DNA from: G965276765 sp965276825
Lineage (GTDB): Bacteria > Actinomycetota > Acidimicrobiia > Acidimicrobiales > Palsa-688
Length of the DNA stretch: 64,000 nucleotides
NCBI GenBank assembly: GCA_965276825.1
Contig: OZ255630.1
Span: 2,232,001-2,296,000 of the forward strand
Direction of reading: 5' to 3'
The translations under genes and the position numbers were made by a program. Below the pieces are notes generated by a model. That model was given only the letters and a program-made list of their open reading frames with translations, ran no database searches and was not told where the DNA came from. Positions 57,634-64,000 of this stretch are shown here, in pieces; the stretch's first letter is position 1; every line of letters starts with the position of its first letter.

Positions 57634-59127
57634 GTGCACGACGACGTCGAGGGCTGCCTGCGGGCGGTCAGGTCCAAAGACGCCAGGTTCGACGGGTGGT
57701 TCTTCACCGCGGTGGTGACCACCGGCATCTACTGCCGTCCGAGCTGCCCCGTCGTGCCGCCCAAGGCGGTCAACATGCGCTTTTATCCGAGCGCCGCGGC
57801 CGCACAGCAGGCCGGCTTCCGCGCCTGCAAGCGGTGCCGCCCCGACGCCAGCCCCGGCTCACCTGAATGGGACCAGCGAGTCGACGTCGTCGCCCGGGCC
57901 ATGCGGCTCATCGGCGACGGGCTCGTCGACCGGGAGGGGGTCGGCGGCCTGGCCACTCGGCTCGGCTACAGCGCCCGCCAGCTCGAACGGCACCTGCGAG
58001 CCGAGCTCGGTGCCGGGCCGCTCGCCCTGGCGCGAGCCCAGCGGGCCCAGACGGCGAGGATCCTGATCGAGACCACGGGGCTGCCCATGACCCACGTGGC
58101 GTCGGGAGCGGGATTCGCCAGCATCCGCTCGTTCAACGAGACCGTGCAATCGGTCTTCGCCCTCTCCCCGACCGAGCTGCGGAGCAGGGCCAGGCGCCGG
58201 CCCCGCACGGCCGGCCCCGGGACGATCTCGCTGCGCCTGCCCTTCCGGGTCCCTCTGCATCCGGGCAACCTCTTCGGTCATCTCGTCGCCACCGCCGTGC
58301 CCGGCGTCGAGGAGTGGCGCGACGACGCCTACCGCCGCACCCTCCGGCTCCCGTCCGGGTACGGCGTGGTCACCCTGGCCCCCCGTCCCGACCACATCCG
58401 CTGCGAGCTCCAGCTGACCGACCTGCGGGACCTGGCCGTCGCCGTGGCGAGGTGCCGGCGCCTCCTCGACCTCGACTCCGACCCCGTCGCCGTCGACGGG
58501 TTGCTGGCCGACGATCCGCTCCTGGCCCCGCTCGTCGCCGAGGCGCCGGGGAGGCGCATCCCGAGGACCGTGGATGGCGAGGAGCTGGCCGTGCGCGCCG
58601 TCCTCGGACAGCAGGTCTCGACGTCTGCGGCGCGCACCCACGCCGGGCGCCTCGTCGAAGCCCTCGGGGAACCGGTCGAGGATCCCGGCGGACGGCTCAC
58701 CCACGTCTTCCCGGACACGACCTCCATCGCCGCCGCCGACCTCCGCTCCCTCGCCGTGCCGGGCTCGCGCCGTCGCGCCGTCGAGGGGCTGGTCAGCGCC
58801 ATGGCCCGCCACGAGGTCGACGTGAGCCCGGGGAGCGACTGGGCGCGGACCCGGGCCGAGCTCTCCGCCCTCCCCGGCCTCGGGCCCTGGACGGTCGAGA
58901 CCATCGCCATGCGCGCCCTCGGCGACCCTGACGCCTTCCCCGCCACCGATCTCGGGGTGCGTCAGGCGGCCGCCGGCATCGGGCTCCCCGCCACGCCGGC
59001 ATCCCTCCACGAAGCATCCAGGAGGTGGCGACCCTGGCGGTCGTATGCCGTGCAGCACCTCTGGGCGCTCGGCGACCACCCGATCAACCGCCTCCCCTCC
59101 ACCCACCATGACAGGAGCCTCCCATGA
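57634..59127 (+). CDS. alkA: Ada-type regulator fused to AlkA 3-methyladenine DNA glycosylase
   Basis: A 497-residue fusion. The N-terminal Ada zinc domain has C34, C38, C65 and C68 ('GIYCRPSCP', 'FRACKRCRPD'). An AraC-type helix-turn-helix follows (about 85-190). A C-terminal AlkA domain has the HhH-GPD 'LSALPGLGPWTVETIAMRAL' and catalytic Asp in 'FPATDLGV'. It lacks the O6-methyltransferase domain, which is the next gene. C34 probably accepts methyl from phosphotriesters and turns on the operon. This is the common actinobacterial AdaA-AlkA layout. Confidence 0.9.
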   Translation: MHDDVEGCLRAVRSKDARFDGWFFTAVVTTGIYCRPSCPVVPPKAVNMRFYPSAAAAQQAGFRACKRCRPDASPGSPEWDQRVDVVARAMRLIGDGLVDREGVGGLATRLGYSARQLERHLRAELGAGPLALARAQRAQTARILIETTGLPMTHVASGAGFASIRSFNETVQSVFALSPTELRSRARRRPRTAGPGTISLRLPFRVPLHPGNLFGHLVATAVPGVEEWRDDAYRRTLRLPSGYGVVTLAPRPDHIRCELQLTDLRDLAVAVARCRRLLDLDSDPVAVDGLLADDPLLAPLVAEAPGRRIPRTVDGEELAVRAVLGQQVSTSAARTHAGRLVEALGEPVEDPGGRLTHVFPDTTSIAAADLRSLAVPGSRRRAVEGLVSAMARHEVDVSPGSDWARTRAELSALPGLGPWTVETIAMRALGDPDAFPATDLGVRQAAAGIGLPATPASLHEASRRWRPWRSYAVQHLWALGDHPINRLPSTHHDRSLP

Positions 59128-59627
59128 CCACCACCGCGACGACCCAGCGCCGGAGCCACACCGTCGTCGACAGCCCCGTCGGGCCCCTCACCCTCGTCGC
59201 CACCGGGGGGGCCCTGTGCGGCCTCTTCCTCGACGAGCAACAGCACCGGCCCGTCTCGGGGACCTTCGGTGACCCGGACCGAGGCCCGCTGGACGAGGTC
59301 GCCTCGCAGCTCGAGGAGTATTTTGCCGGTGTCCGCACCCGCTTCGACCTGCGCCTCAGCCTGCAAGGCACGCCCTTCCAGCAGCGGGTGTGGCGCGAGC
59401 TGCTCGACATCCCCTTCGGGGCGACCGCCTCCTACGGCGAGATCGCGACGCGCATCGGCCAGACCGGCGCGGCGAGAGCGGTCGGCCTGGCCAACGGCAG
59501 AAACCCGGTCAGCATCGTGGTCCCCTGCCACCGGGTGGTCGGCTCGACCGGCGCGCTCACCGGCTACGGCGGCGGCATCGAGCGCAAGCAGCTGCTCCTC
59601 GACTTCGAGCGCCGGGTCGGGGCGTGA
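59124..59627 (+). CDS. ogt: Methylated-DNA-protein-cysteine methyltransferase
   Basis: A 167-residue Ogt/MGMT protein. The acceptor is C135 in 'IVVPCHRVVGS', with 'GATASYGEIATRIG' (the DNA-binding helix region) and 'TGYGGGIERKQLLLDFE'. It repairs O6-methylguanine by suicide methyl transfer. The start ATG 59124 overlaps the alkA stop (ATGA) and has a GGAG site, so it is coupled to the Ada-AlkA fusion as a two-gene alkylation-damage operon. Confidence 0.95.
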   Translation: MTTTATTQRRSHTVVDSPVGPLTLVATGGALCGLFLDEQQHRPVSGTFGDPDRGPLDEVASQLEEYFAGVRTRFDLRLSLQGTPFQQRVWRELLDIPFGATASYGEIATRIGQTGAARAVGLANGRNPVSIVVPCHRVVGSTGALTGYGGGIERKQLLLDFERRVGA

Positions 59628-59641
59628 CCCGACCCGGTCCC

Positions 59642-59647
59642 TAGGAT
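59642..59647 (+). promoter_or_regulatory. Leaderless -10 box TAGGAT
   Basis: TAGGAT ends 8 bases before GTG 59656 of the EamA gene. Confidence 0.4.
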
Positions 59648-59655
59648 CGCCCACC

Positions 59656-60534
59656 GTGTCCAGACGGGGGGTCGCGCTGTTCGTCGCCATGGGCGTGATC
59701 TGGGGACTCCCCTACCTGCTCATCAAAGTGGCCGTGAGGGACTTCTCCCCGGCCGGCCTGGTGTTCGCCCGCACCGCCATCGCGGCGGCCATCCTCGTCC
59801 CCGTCGCCGCCAGTCGTGGCCAGCTGCGCCCGGTGCTGGCCAGATGGCGACCGGTCGTCGTCTACTCCGTGGTCGAGATCGCGGTGCCCTGGTTGCTGCT
59901 CTCCACGGCCGAGCAGCACCTGTCGAGCTCCCTGTCGGGTCTGCTCGTCGCCGCCGTCCCGCTGGTCGGCGTGGCCATCGCCACCCTCGACAAGGGCCGT
60001 GAGCCGCTCGGCCGTCGCGGCCTGGCCGGGCTCGGCGTCGGCCTCGTCGGGGTGGTGGTGCTCCTCGGCTTCGACGTGTCCTCCGCCGACACCGCCTCGG
60101 TCGCCATCGTGGCCGGGGTCGTCGTCGGCTACGCCATCGGACCGGCCGTCGTCGCCCGGTCCCTGAACGACGCACCGGGCGTCGGGGTGGCGGCCCTGTC
60201 GCTGCTGCTCTGCGCGATCGGCTACGCCCCGTGGGCCATCAGTGGGCTGCCGGTCCACGCCCCCGGCCGGGTCATCGCCGCGGTGGTCGTCCTCGGCGTG
60301 GTCTGCACGGCCGCGGCATTCGTGGCCTTCTTCGCCCTGATCGGCGAGGTCGGCGCCGTGAGGGCCACGATCATCACCTACGTCAACCCGGCCGTCGCCG
60401 TGGTGCTCGGCGTGGCCTTCCTCCACGAGGCGTTCTCCCCGGCCACCTCCGCCGGCTTCGTCCTGATCCTCGCCGGCTCGGTGCTCGCCACCCGACGGGG
60501 CGCCCGAGCGCGGGCGTCGGTCGCCGAGCCGTGA
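59656..60534 (+). CDS. EamA/DMT-superfamily permease
   Basis: A 292-residue protein with ten hydrophobic helices in two EamA repeats. 'VIWGLPYLLIKVAV' starts the first, and 'ATIITYVNPAVAVVLGVAFLHEA' is the second repeat signature. It exports or takes up a small metabolite; specificity is unknown. The start GTG 59656 is backed by a TAGGAT box. It converges on the D,D-carboxypeptidase gene across a 150-base spacer with hairpins. Confidence 0.87.
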   Translation: MSRRGVALFVAMGVIWGLPYLLIKVAVRDFSPAGLVFARTAIAAAILVPVAASRGQLRPVLARWRPVVVYSVVEIAVPWLLLSTAEQHLSSSLSGLLVAAVPLVGVAIATLDKGREPLGRRGLAGLGVGLVGVVVLLGFDVSSADTASVAIVAGVVVGYAIGPAVVARSLNDAPGVGVAALSLLLCAIGYAPWAISGLPVHAPGRVIAAVVVLGVVCTAAAFVAFFALIGEVGAVRATIITYVNPAVAVVLGVAFLHEAFSPATSAGFVLILAGSVLATRRGARARASVAEP

Positions 60535-60589
60535 TCCCCTCGACGCGCCGCTCGCGTCGGTCCGCCACGTCGTGATCCGATCACGGGCC

Positions 60590-60614
60590 GTCCACGTTGG
60601 CATCCAACGTGGAC
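60590..60614. terminator. Bidirectional hairpin, perfect 11-bp stem
   Basis: GTCCACGTTGG and CCAACGTGGAC flank a 3-base CAT in the convergent spacer between the EamA gene and the carboxypeptidase gene. Two weaker dyads precede it (60542-60558 and 60572-60584). There is no U-run, but it is the strongest intergenic hairpin I found. Confidence 0.55.
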
Positions 60615-60684
60615 CGCCCCCCGTTTCGCCTCGCTGCGAACCCCGGCCGCATGCGCCCTTCCGCAGCCGGCGGACCAGCGGCTC

Positions 60685-61893
60685 TCAGGAGCGGGTCAGC
60701 CGCCACGACAGGCTGGGGCCGGAGGCGGACCCTGCGGCGACCATGGGTGACGTGGTCACCCCGCGGAGCCGGTCGACCGTGATCGTGCCGAGCTGCTGGT
60801 TGGAGGCGACCGTGCCGCCGCCCGGGGTCCGCAGGACGGTCCGCGCCTGGATGGTGGTACCGGCGCGGGCCACCCCCTCGACGGCGCGCGCCACTTCGAC
60901 CGGTACCGGCCCGGCGCGCCACGGGGCCCGCACGTAGCCGACGACGGTCCCGGCCGCCACGACGGTGACCTGCCGGTAGGTCCGGGCGACGGCGTCGGCC
61001 AGCCGGGCCCCCGCGGCCAGCGCTGGGGCGATCAGGCCGGCCGCGGTCGGCGTCACCCCGAGCACGACGCCGTAGACGGTCCTCCTGACCCCGGCGACGG
61101 TGCGGCGGGCGGCGAAGGCCCAGCACCCGAGGGAGGTCAGGTCGGATCCGGTCTTGACCCCGATGATCCCGTGGTGGCCGACGGCGGAGTCGTAGTTGTG
61201 CACGGACCCGACGACCGGAAGCGTGGCGGTCGGCATGGCCACGATGGCGGCGAGCGAAGGGACCGACATCAGGTCCCGCGTGACGACCAGCTGGTCTCGC
61301 GCCGTGCTCACCGTCGACGCATCGAGACCCGAAGGGTCCGTGTACCGGGTGGCGGCGAGATGGAGGGACGCGGCCTCCGCGTTCATCTTGGCCACGAACG
61401 TGCCGACCGATCCGGCGTCCCACCTGGCGAGGATGGTAGCGACGTTGTCGGCCGAGGGGACCAGCAGCGCCTGCAGGGCCTGCTGCTCGCTCAACGACTC
61501 GCCGGCGACGACCGCCACGACCGAGTCGTTGGCCGCCCGCTCCCTGGCGTAGGTGGCGGCATCGGTGGGAGTGACCGGGACCGCAGGACCGGCCTCCCCC
61601 GGCGCCAGTGGATGGTCGTGCTCCACGACGTAGGCGGTCATCATCTTGGCCAGGCTGGCGACGGCGACCGGGATCGGGCGGCCCACCGTGCGCACGGGGC
61701 CGAGGCCGCGGATCTGGACGGCGGCCTGGCGGGCGACGGGCCAGCGGATCACCGCGCTGCCAGGGACGCGGACGTCGGCGATCGGCCTGATCGTCGCCGC
61801 CTGTGACGGTGGCGAACGCAGGACCTGCACGGCGACGAGCGCGGCGACCACCACGATCAGGGCCACGACGGCCCACCCTGCTCTTCGTCGCAC
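60685..61893 (-). CDS. dacA: D-alanyl-D-alanine carboxypeptidase, peptidase S11
   Basis: A 402-residue exported protein. An N-terminal helix (7-25) serves as signal anchor. SxxK is S80-K83 in 'VASLAKMMTAYVV', and KTG is in 'IGVKTGSDLTS'. The second motif reads S147-A-D-N150, where many S11 enzymes have SxN, so the Asn is one place later. It trims pentapeptide stems outside the membrane. A C-terminal domain of about 100 residues follows. The GTG start at 61893 precedes the basic MRRRAGW segment. Confidence 0.88.
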   Translation of the reverse strand: MRRRAGWAVVALIVVVAALVAVQVLRSPPSQAATIRPIADVRVPGSAVIRWPVARQAAVQIRGLGPVRTVGRPIPVAVASLAKMMTAYVVEHDHPLAPGEAGPAVPVTPTDAATYARERAANDSVVAVVAGESLSEQQALQALLVPSADNVATILARWDAGSVGTFVAKMNAEAASLHLAATRYTDPSGLDASTVSTARDQLVVTRDLMSVPSLAAIVAMPTATLPVVGSVHNYDSAVGHHGIIGVKTGSDLTSLGCWAFAARRTVAGVRRTVYGVVLGVTPTAAGLIAPALAAGARLADAVARTYRQVTVVAAGTVVGYVRAPWRAGPVPVEVARAVEGVARAGTTIQARTVLRTPGGGTVASNQQLGTITVDRLRGVTTSPMVAAGSASGPSLSWRLTRS

Positions 61894-62150
61894 GGAGCCC
61901 GTCCGCCGAGCCAGGTGCGACCCTTTCGAGTTGCGAGACAGCCTTGGTCCTCCCGCCGGTCGGCCCGGACCCTACCCGCCTGAGGGCGGCCGGTCGGGGA
62001 GGGCAGGCGTCGGCGTCGGCTTCGGGACCGCCCGACGGGCGAGTGGGACGTCCTGCCCGGCCGCGCGACCGGCACCGGAGCGTGTCGGAGGCTCACGAGT
62101 CGGTGGCATCGCCTCCGGGGAGCCGTCACCCGGGACGATCCGCCCAGGGG

Positions 62151-62519
62151 TCAGCCGCGCCCCTCGTCGAGGAGCGAGAGCAGGCCGTCGGCCGCGGCGA
62201 CGATGGCGTCGTGGCCGTTTTGCGCAGCTCGCTGCTTGGCGTGGATGAGGGCCGCCCGGTTGACGCGGGAGAAGTCTCCATAGGGAAAGGCGTACCGGTC
62301 CTTGGTCCCCTCCGACGCGTCGGTGTCGACCGCGAGGTGCCACTCCCCGTAGCCGTCGTAGCCGTGGCGCTCGATCTGGGCGTTTTCGTCGGCGGCCGAG
62401 GGGGCCGCCTCCGACCACGGGGTCTGCAGGTCGTAGTGGCGGGTCTCGACGAGTCGCCTGGCCTTCGCGATGGCGGCGTCGTTGGCGTGATAGGTGGTCA
62501 TGGCCACGTCGCTACCCAT
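62151..62519 (-). CDS. Small conserved actinobacterial protein of unknown function
   Basis: A 122-residue soluble protein beginning MGSDVAMTTYHAND, with 'YGEWHLAVDTDASEGTKDRY' and 'FPYGDFSRVNRAALIHAKQRA'. I recall close look-alikes in many actinobacterial genomes, all of unknown function. It is alpha/beta with no cofactor motif. ATG 62519 has GAGG five bases upstream, and ATG 62501 is an alternative. The 257 bases between it and the carboxypeptidase gene contain no supportable feature. Confidence 0.72.
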   Translation of the reverse strand: MGSDVAMTTYHANDAAIAKARRLVETRHYDLQTPWSEAAPSAADENAQIERHGYDGYGEWHLAVDTDASEGTKDRYAFPYGDFSRVNRAALIHAKQRAAQNGHDAIVAAADGLLSLLDEGRG

Positions 62520-62647
62520 GAGGACCTCGGACCGATCAGCGGAGGGCGACCGGTTGGCCGGTGGTGAGGCGCGCTAGCTGCTGGGTGTGCAGCCATCCGT
62601 CACGGGGCGGGGCGCCCCTTCGGAGCGAGCGCGCACGCCAGACCGCC

Positions 62648-62955
62648 GTGGTGGGGTGTCCGGAGTGTGGTGCTGCCGTTTGGTGGGTTGCACGCCGTCG
62701 CCGTCTCCTACCTCCTGCAGCACCCGCATCACCCCCAGGCACCCGATGACGGGCGCGTCGAGCTGGCTTTGGTGCGCGCCTTGCTCGTGGGCGGCCCGGG
62801 TCGTGTCGCGGCCATGACCAATGCGTCGAGGCGAGGCCATTCACCACATCGATCGCCGACCTGGCCGTCGATGGCACCTTTCCCGGCGACGGCTACGAGG
62901 CCCGGCTGCTTACGTGGGCCCACTCCGTCATCGCCCCCCACCCGAACCCGGCCAG
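62648..62955 (+). pseudogene. Decayed CPxCG / 'LHAVAVSYLLQHP' protein gene
   Basis: The 467-base gap between two minus-strand genes holds protein-like segments in shifting plus-strand frames. One frame gives 'GCPECGAAV'. The next gives 'FGGLHAVAVSYLLQHPHHP' and 'LALVRALLVGGPG'. Then the first frame again gives 'SIADLAVDGTFPGDGYEARL'. The order matches a small cysteine-motif protein family (DUF5946-like, from memory). At least two frame changes and a probable deletion after CPxCG make it non-functional. The minus-strand frame 62536-62877 is Arg/Ala-rich and looks like a shadow. Confidence 0.45.
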
Positions 62956-62986
62956 GGGTAGTCGAGCAACACTCCGCGCCGCGGCG

Positions 62987-63703
62987 TCAGGTCGTGGCGA
63001 GATGCTGGTCGAAGAAGGCGAGGATTCGGCGGCGGGCGTCGAGAGCGGAGGGCTCGTGGTAGCCGACGCCCACGAGCCGACCCACGACCGCGACCAGAAC
63101 CCCGGCCTTGCCGTCGTGCTGGTTGAGGAAGCCGTGGGCCGCGTCGGCATACTCCTTCACGTCGGAGGGCACGCCGTTGGCGACGAGCGCCTCCTGGAGT
63201 CTCGCGGCTGCGCCGTTGAGCTGACGGTCCTTCGCTCCGTAGCTGCCCACGATCGGACAGGCGCCGGCCAGGACGGCTTCCGCGTCGTCGGGCACCTCGC
63301 CGTAGTTGACGCTCGACGCGGCGTAGGCCGGCCCGGGTGCCAAGAGGAGGGAGAAGCCGCCGCCCATGCAGTAGCCGATGATCCCGAGCCGCTCGCGGCA
63401 ACCGTCGACGGCGGCCAGCCAGGTGCGGGCGGCCTCGATGTCGTCGAAGGACCGCCCTCGGCCTGCCCGGAGATCGCGCATGGTGGAGCGCAGGCAGGCA
63501 AACTTCCGCCCCCACGAGTACAGGTCAGGTCCGAGGGCCAGGTAACCGGCGGACGCCAGCCAGTCGCACTGGCGTCGCAGATCGCTCGTCATCCCGAACA
63601 CGTCGTGGACGACGATCACCCCGGGCCACGGCCCGTCGCCGGCGGGTCGGGCCAGATAGCCCCGGAGTTGGCCGTTGGGCGCAGGGAAGGTCACATCCGC
63701 CAT
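62987..63703 (-). CDS. Dienelactone hydrolase family protein
   Basis: A 238-residue alpha/beta hydrolase. The nucleophile is C112 in 'GIIGYCMGGGFSLLL', with D159 in 'GSYGAKDRQL' and H190 in 'AAHGFLNQ', the Cys-Asp-His triad of dienelactone hydrolases. It hydrolyses a lactone or ester in the cytoplasm; the natural substrate may differ from dienelactone. It is divergent from the carboxymuconolactone-decarboxylase-family gene, hinting at an aromatic-breakdown pair, though two genes are thin evidence. Confidence 0.88.
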   Translation of the reverse strand: MADVTFPAPNGQLRGYLARPAGDGPWPGVIVVHDVFGMTSDLRRQCDWLASAGYLALGPDLYSWGRKFACLRSTMRDLRAGRGRSFDDIEAARTWLAAVDGCRERLGIIGYCMGGGFSLLLAPGPAYAASSVNYGEVPDDAEAVLAGACPIVGSYGAKDRQLNGAAARLQEALVANGVPSDVKEYADAAHGFLNQHDGKAGVLVAVVGRLVGVGYHEPSALDARRRILAFFDQHLATT

Positions 63704-63777
63704 GAGTTCTCCGGCACCTCGAGCATCCCTCCGACACTACGGCGATGCGCTCAGGATCGACGGTCAGGGATAGCGTT

Positions 63778-63793
63778 TGGCAACCGATTGCCA
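63778..63793. promoter_or_regulatory. Operator-like dyad TGGCAA-CCGA-TTGCCA
   Basis: A perfect 6-bp inverted repeat with a 4-base centre lies one base after a TAGCGT -10 hexamer (63771-63776), about where transcription would start. This position suits a TetR- or MarR-type repressor site controlling the gene at 63805 and perhaps the divergent hydrolase. Confidence 0.45.
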
Positions 63794-63804
63794 GGGAGCC
63801 GTCC

Positions 63805-64000
63805 ATGTCGCTCATCAGTTACGTCGACCCGAGCTCCGTCACCGACCCTCACCTCGCCGAGGCGCTCGAGCTGTCCAGGGCCTACGGGACCCCACGGCTC
63901 GAGAGCCAGTCGATCCGCGCCCACGTGCCGGCCGTGCTCAGGACCTTCTCGGACTCCTGGCAGCAGGTCTTCCGGACCGGCGTGCTCGACCACCGGGTCA
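63805..64000 (+). CDS. Carboxymuconolactone decarboxylase/AhpD-family protein, 3' end outside window
   Basis: ATG 63805 opens 65 codons to the window edge: 'MSLISYVDPSSVTDPHLAEA' and then 'IRAHVPAVLRTFSDSWQQ'. This is the usual N-terminus of small CMD/AhpD-like proteins ('AHxPxxLRxF' helix). The CxxC/His redox motif would lie further on and is not visible. A CCAGGGA ribosome site precedes it. The dyad at 63778 probably controls it. Confidence 0.7.
   Translation, partial: MSLISYVDPSSVTDPHLAEALELSRAYGTPRLESQSIRAHVPAVLRTFSDSWQQVFRTGVLDHRV

Noticed and set aside
62536..62877. Minus-strand 113-codon frame in the gap
   Set aside because: It is dominated by Arg, Ala and Pro, lacks any motif, and overlaps plus-strand remnants that look like protein.
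1..64000. CRISPR arrays, insertion sequences, prophage, tRNA or rRNA genes
   Set aside because: No spaced identical repeats of the right form, transposase or integrase motifs, or tRNA cloverleaf sequence were seen; the tandem repeats listed are short or coding.

Overview
The window is a very GC-rich (about 70-75 % by eye), densely packed actinobacterial chromosome segment with many GTG starts and many GTGA/ATGA stop-start overlaps. The best lineage guess is class Acidimicrobiia. The reasons are the 41-residue 'GGYWLVTAKGNVYGF' repeats in the secreted protein at 52628-55006, the heterodimeric CrtYc/CrtYd lycopene cyclase, and the orphan CoxL-type and LLM flavin oxidoreductases. This is an inference from recognised motifs, not from any search. 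I saw no rRNA, tRNA, CRISPR array, transposase, integrase or phage gene, so it reads as core chromosome rather than an island.

Layout. 1-5109: a TldE(partial)/TldD pair on the minus strand, a FlK-like thioesterase, and a translationally coupled pxpABC 5-oxoprolinase operon. 5219-9410: a PAP2-type membrane phosphatase, then crtE-crtI-crtB. 9553-15839: a DUF2064 transferase, a methyltransferase, a cytochrome b/molybdopterin fusion oxidoreductase with a small membrane partner, a GT2 glycosyltransferase, a sugar-nucleotide epimerase with a Cys/His insert, and a multi-spanning glycosyltransferase. This looks like an envelope glycolipid or glycan pathway of unknown product. 15725-18943: crtZ, crtYd and crtYc (minus) divergent from dxs. 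With crtEIB this gives a route from pyruvate/GAP to zeaxanthin-type carotenoids, lacking only the middle MEP steps. 18964-21986: an ECF sigma factor divergent from a PCuAC-like lipoprotein, an anti-sigma/SCO fusion and CtaG, apparently an oxidase or copper assembly regulon.

22028-33488: two acyl-CoA ligases, two paralogous polytopic membrane proteins, a GT39-like glycosyltransferase, a beta-lactamase-fold hydrolase preceded by a perfect 65-bp tandem duplication, and zwf. 33560-44946: a double-DUF427 protein, an MFS transporter with a long loop, an LLM oxidoreductase, an orphan CoxL-type subunit, a LysM/NlpC-P60 cell-wall hydrolase, a hypothetical protein, an EntS-like MFS, an isochorismatase-fold hydrolase and a patatin. 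44943-55006: HrpA, HtrA, a His-rich CAP-like secreted protein, a metallophosphoesterase and a DUF1906 repeat protein. 55131-64000: an SDR, a second looped MFS, an Ada/AlkA fusion with ogt (alkylation repair), an EamA permease, a D,D-carboxypeptidase, a small conserved protein, a decayed gene, a dienelactone hydrolase and the start of a carboxymuconolactone-decarboxylase-family gene.

A recurring signal shapes the annotation: a TANNNT hexamer (mostly TAGCGT or TAGGNT) lies 5-8 bases upstream of the start codon at about a dozen genes on both strands. This is the geometry of leaderless transcripts. I used it to choose starts for the thioesterase, crtZ, crtYc and the EntS-like MFS. At 5129 and 34405 it points to near-cognate (ATC, CTG) starts.
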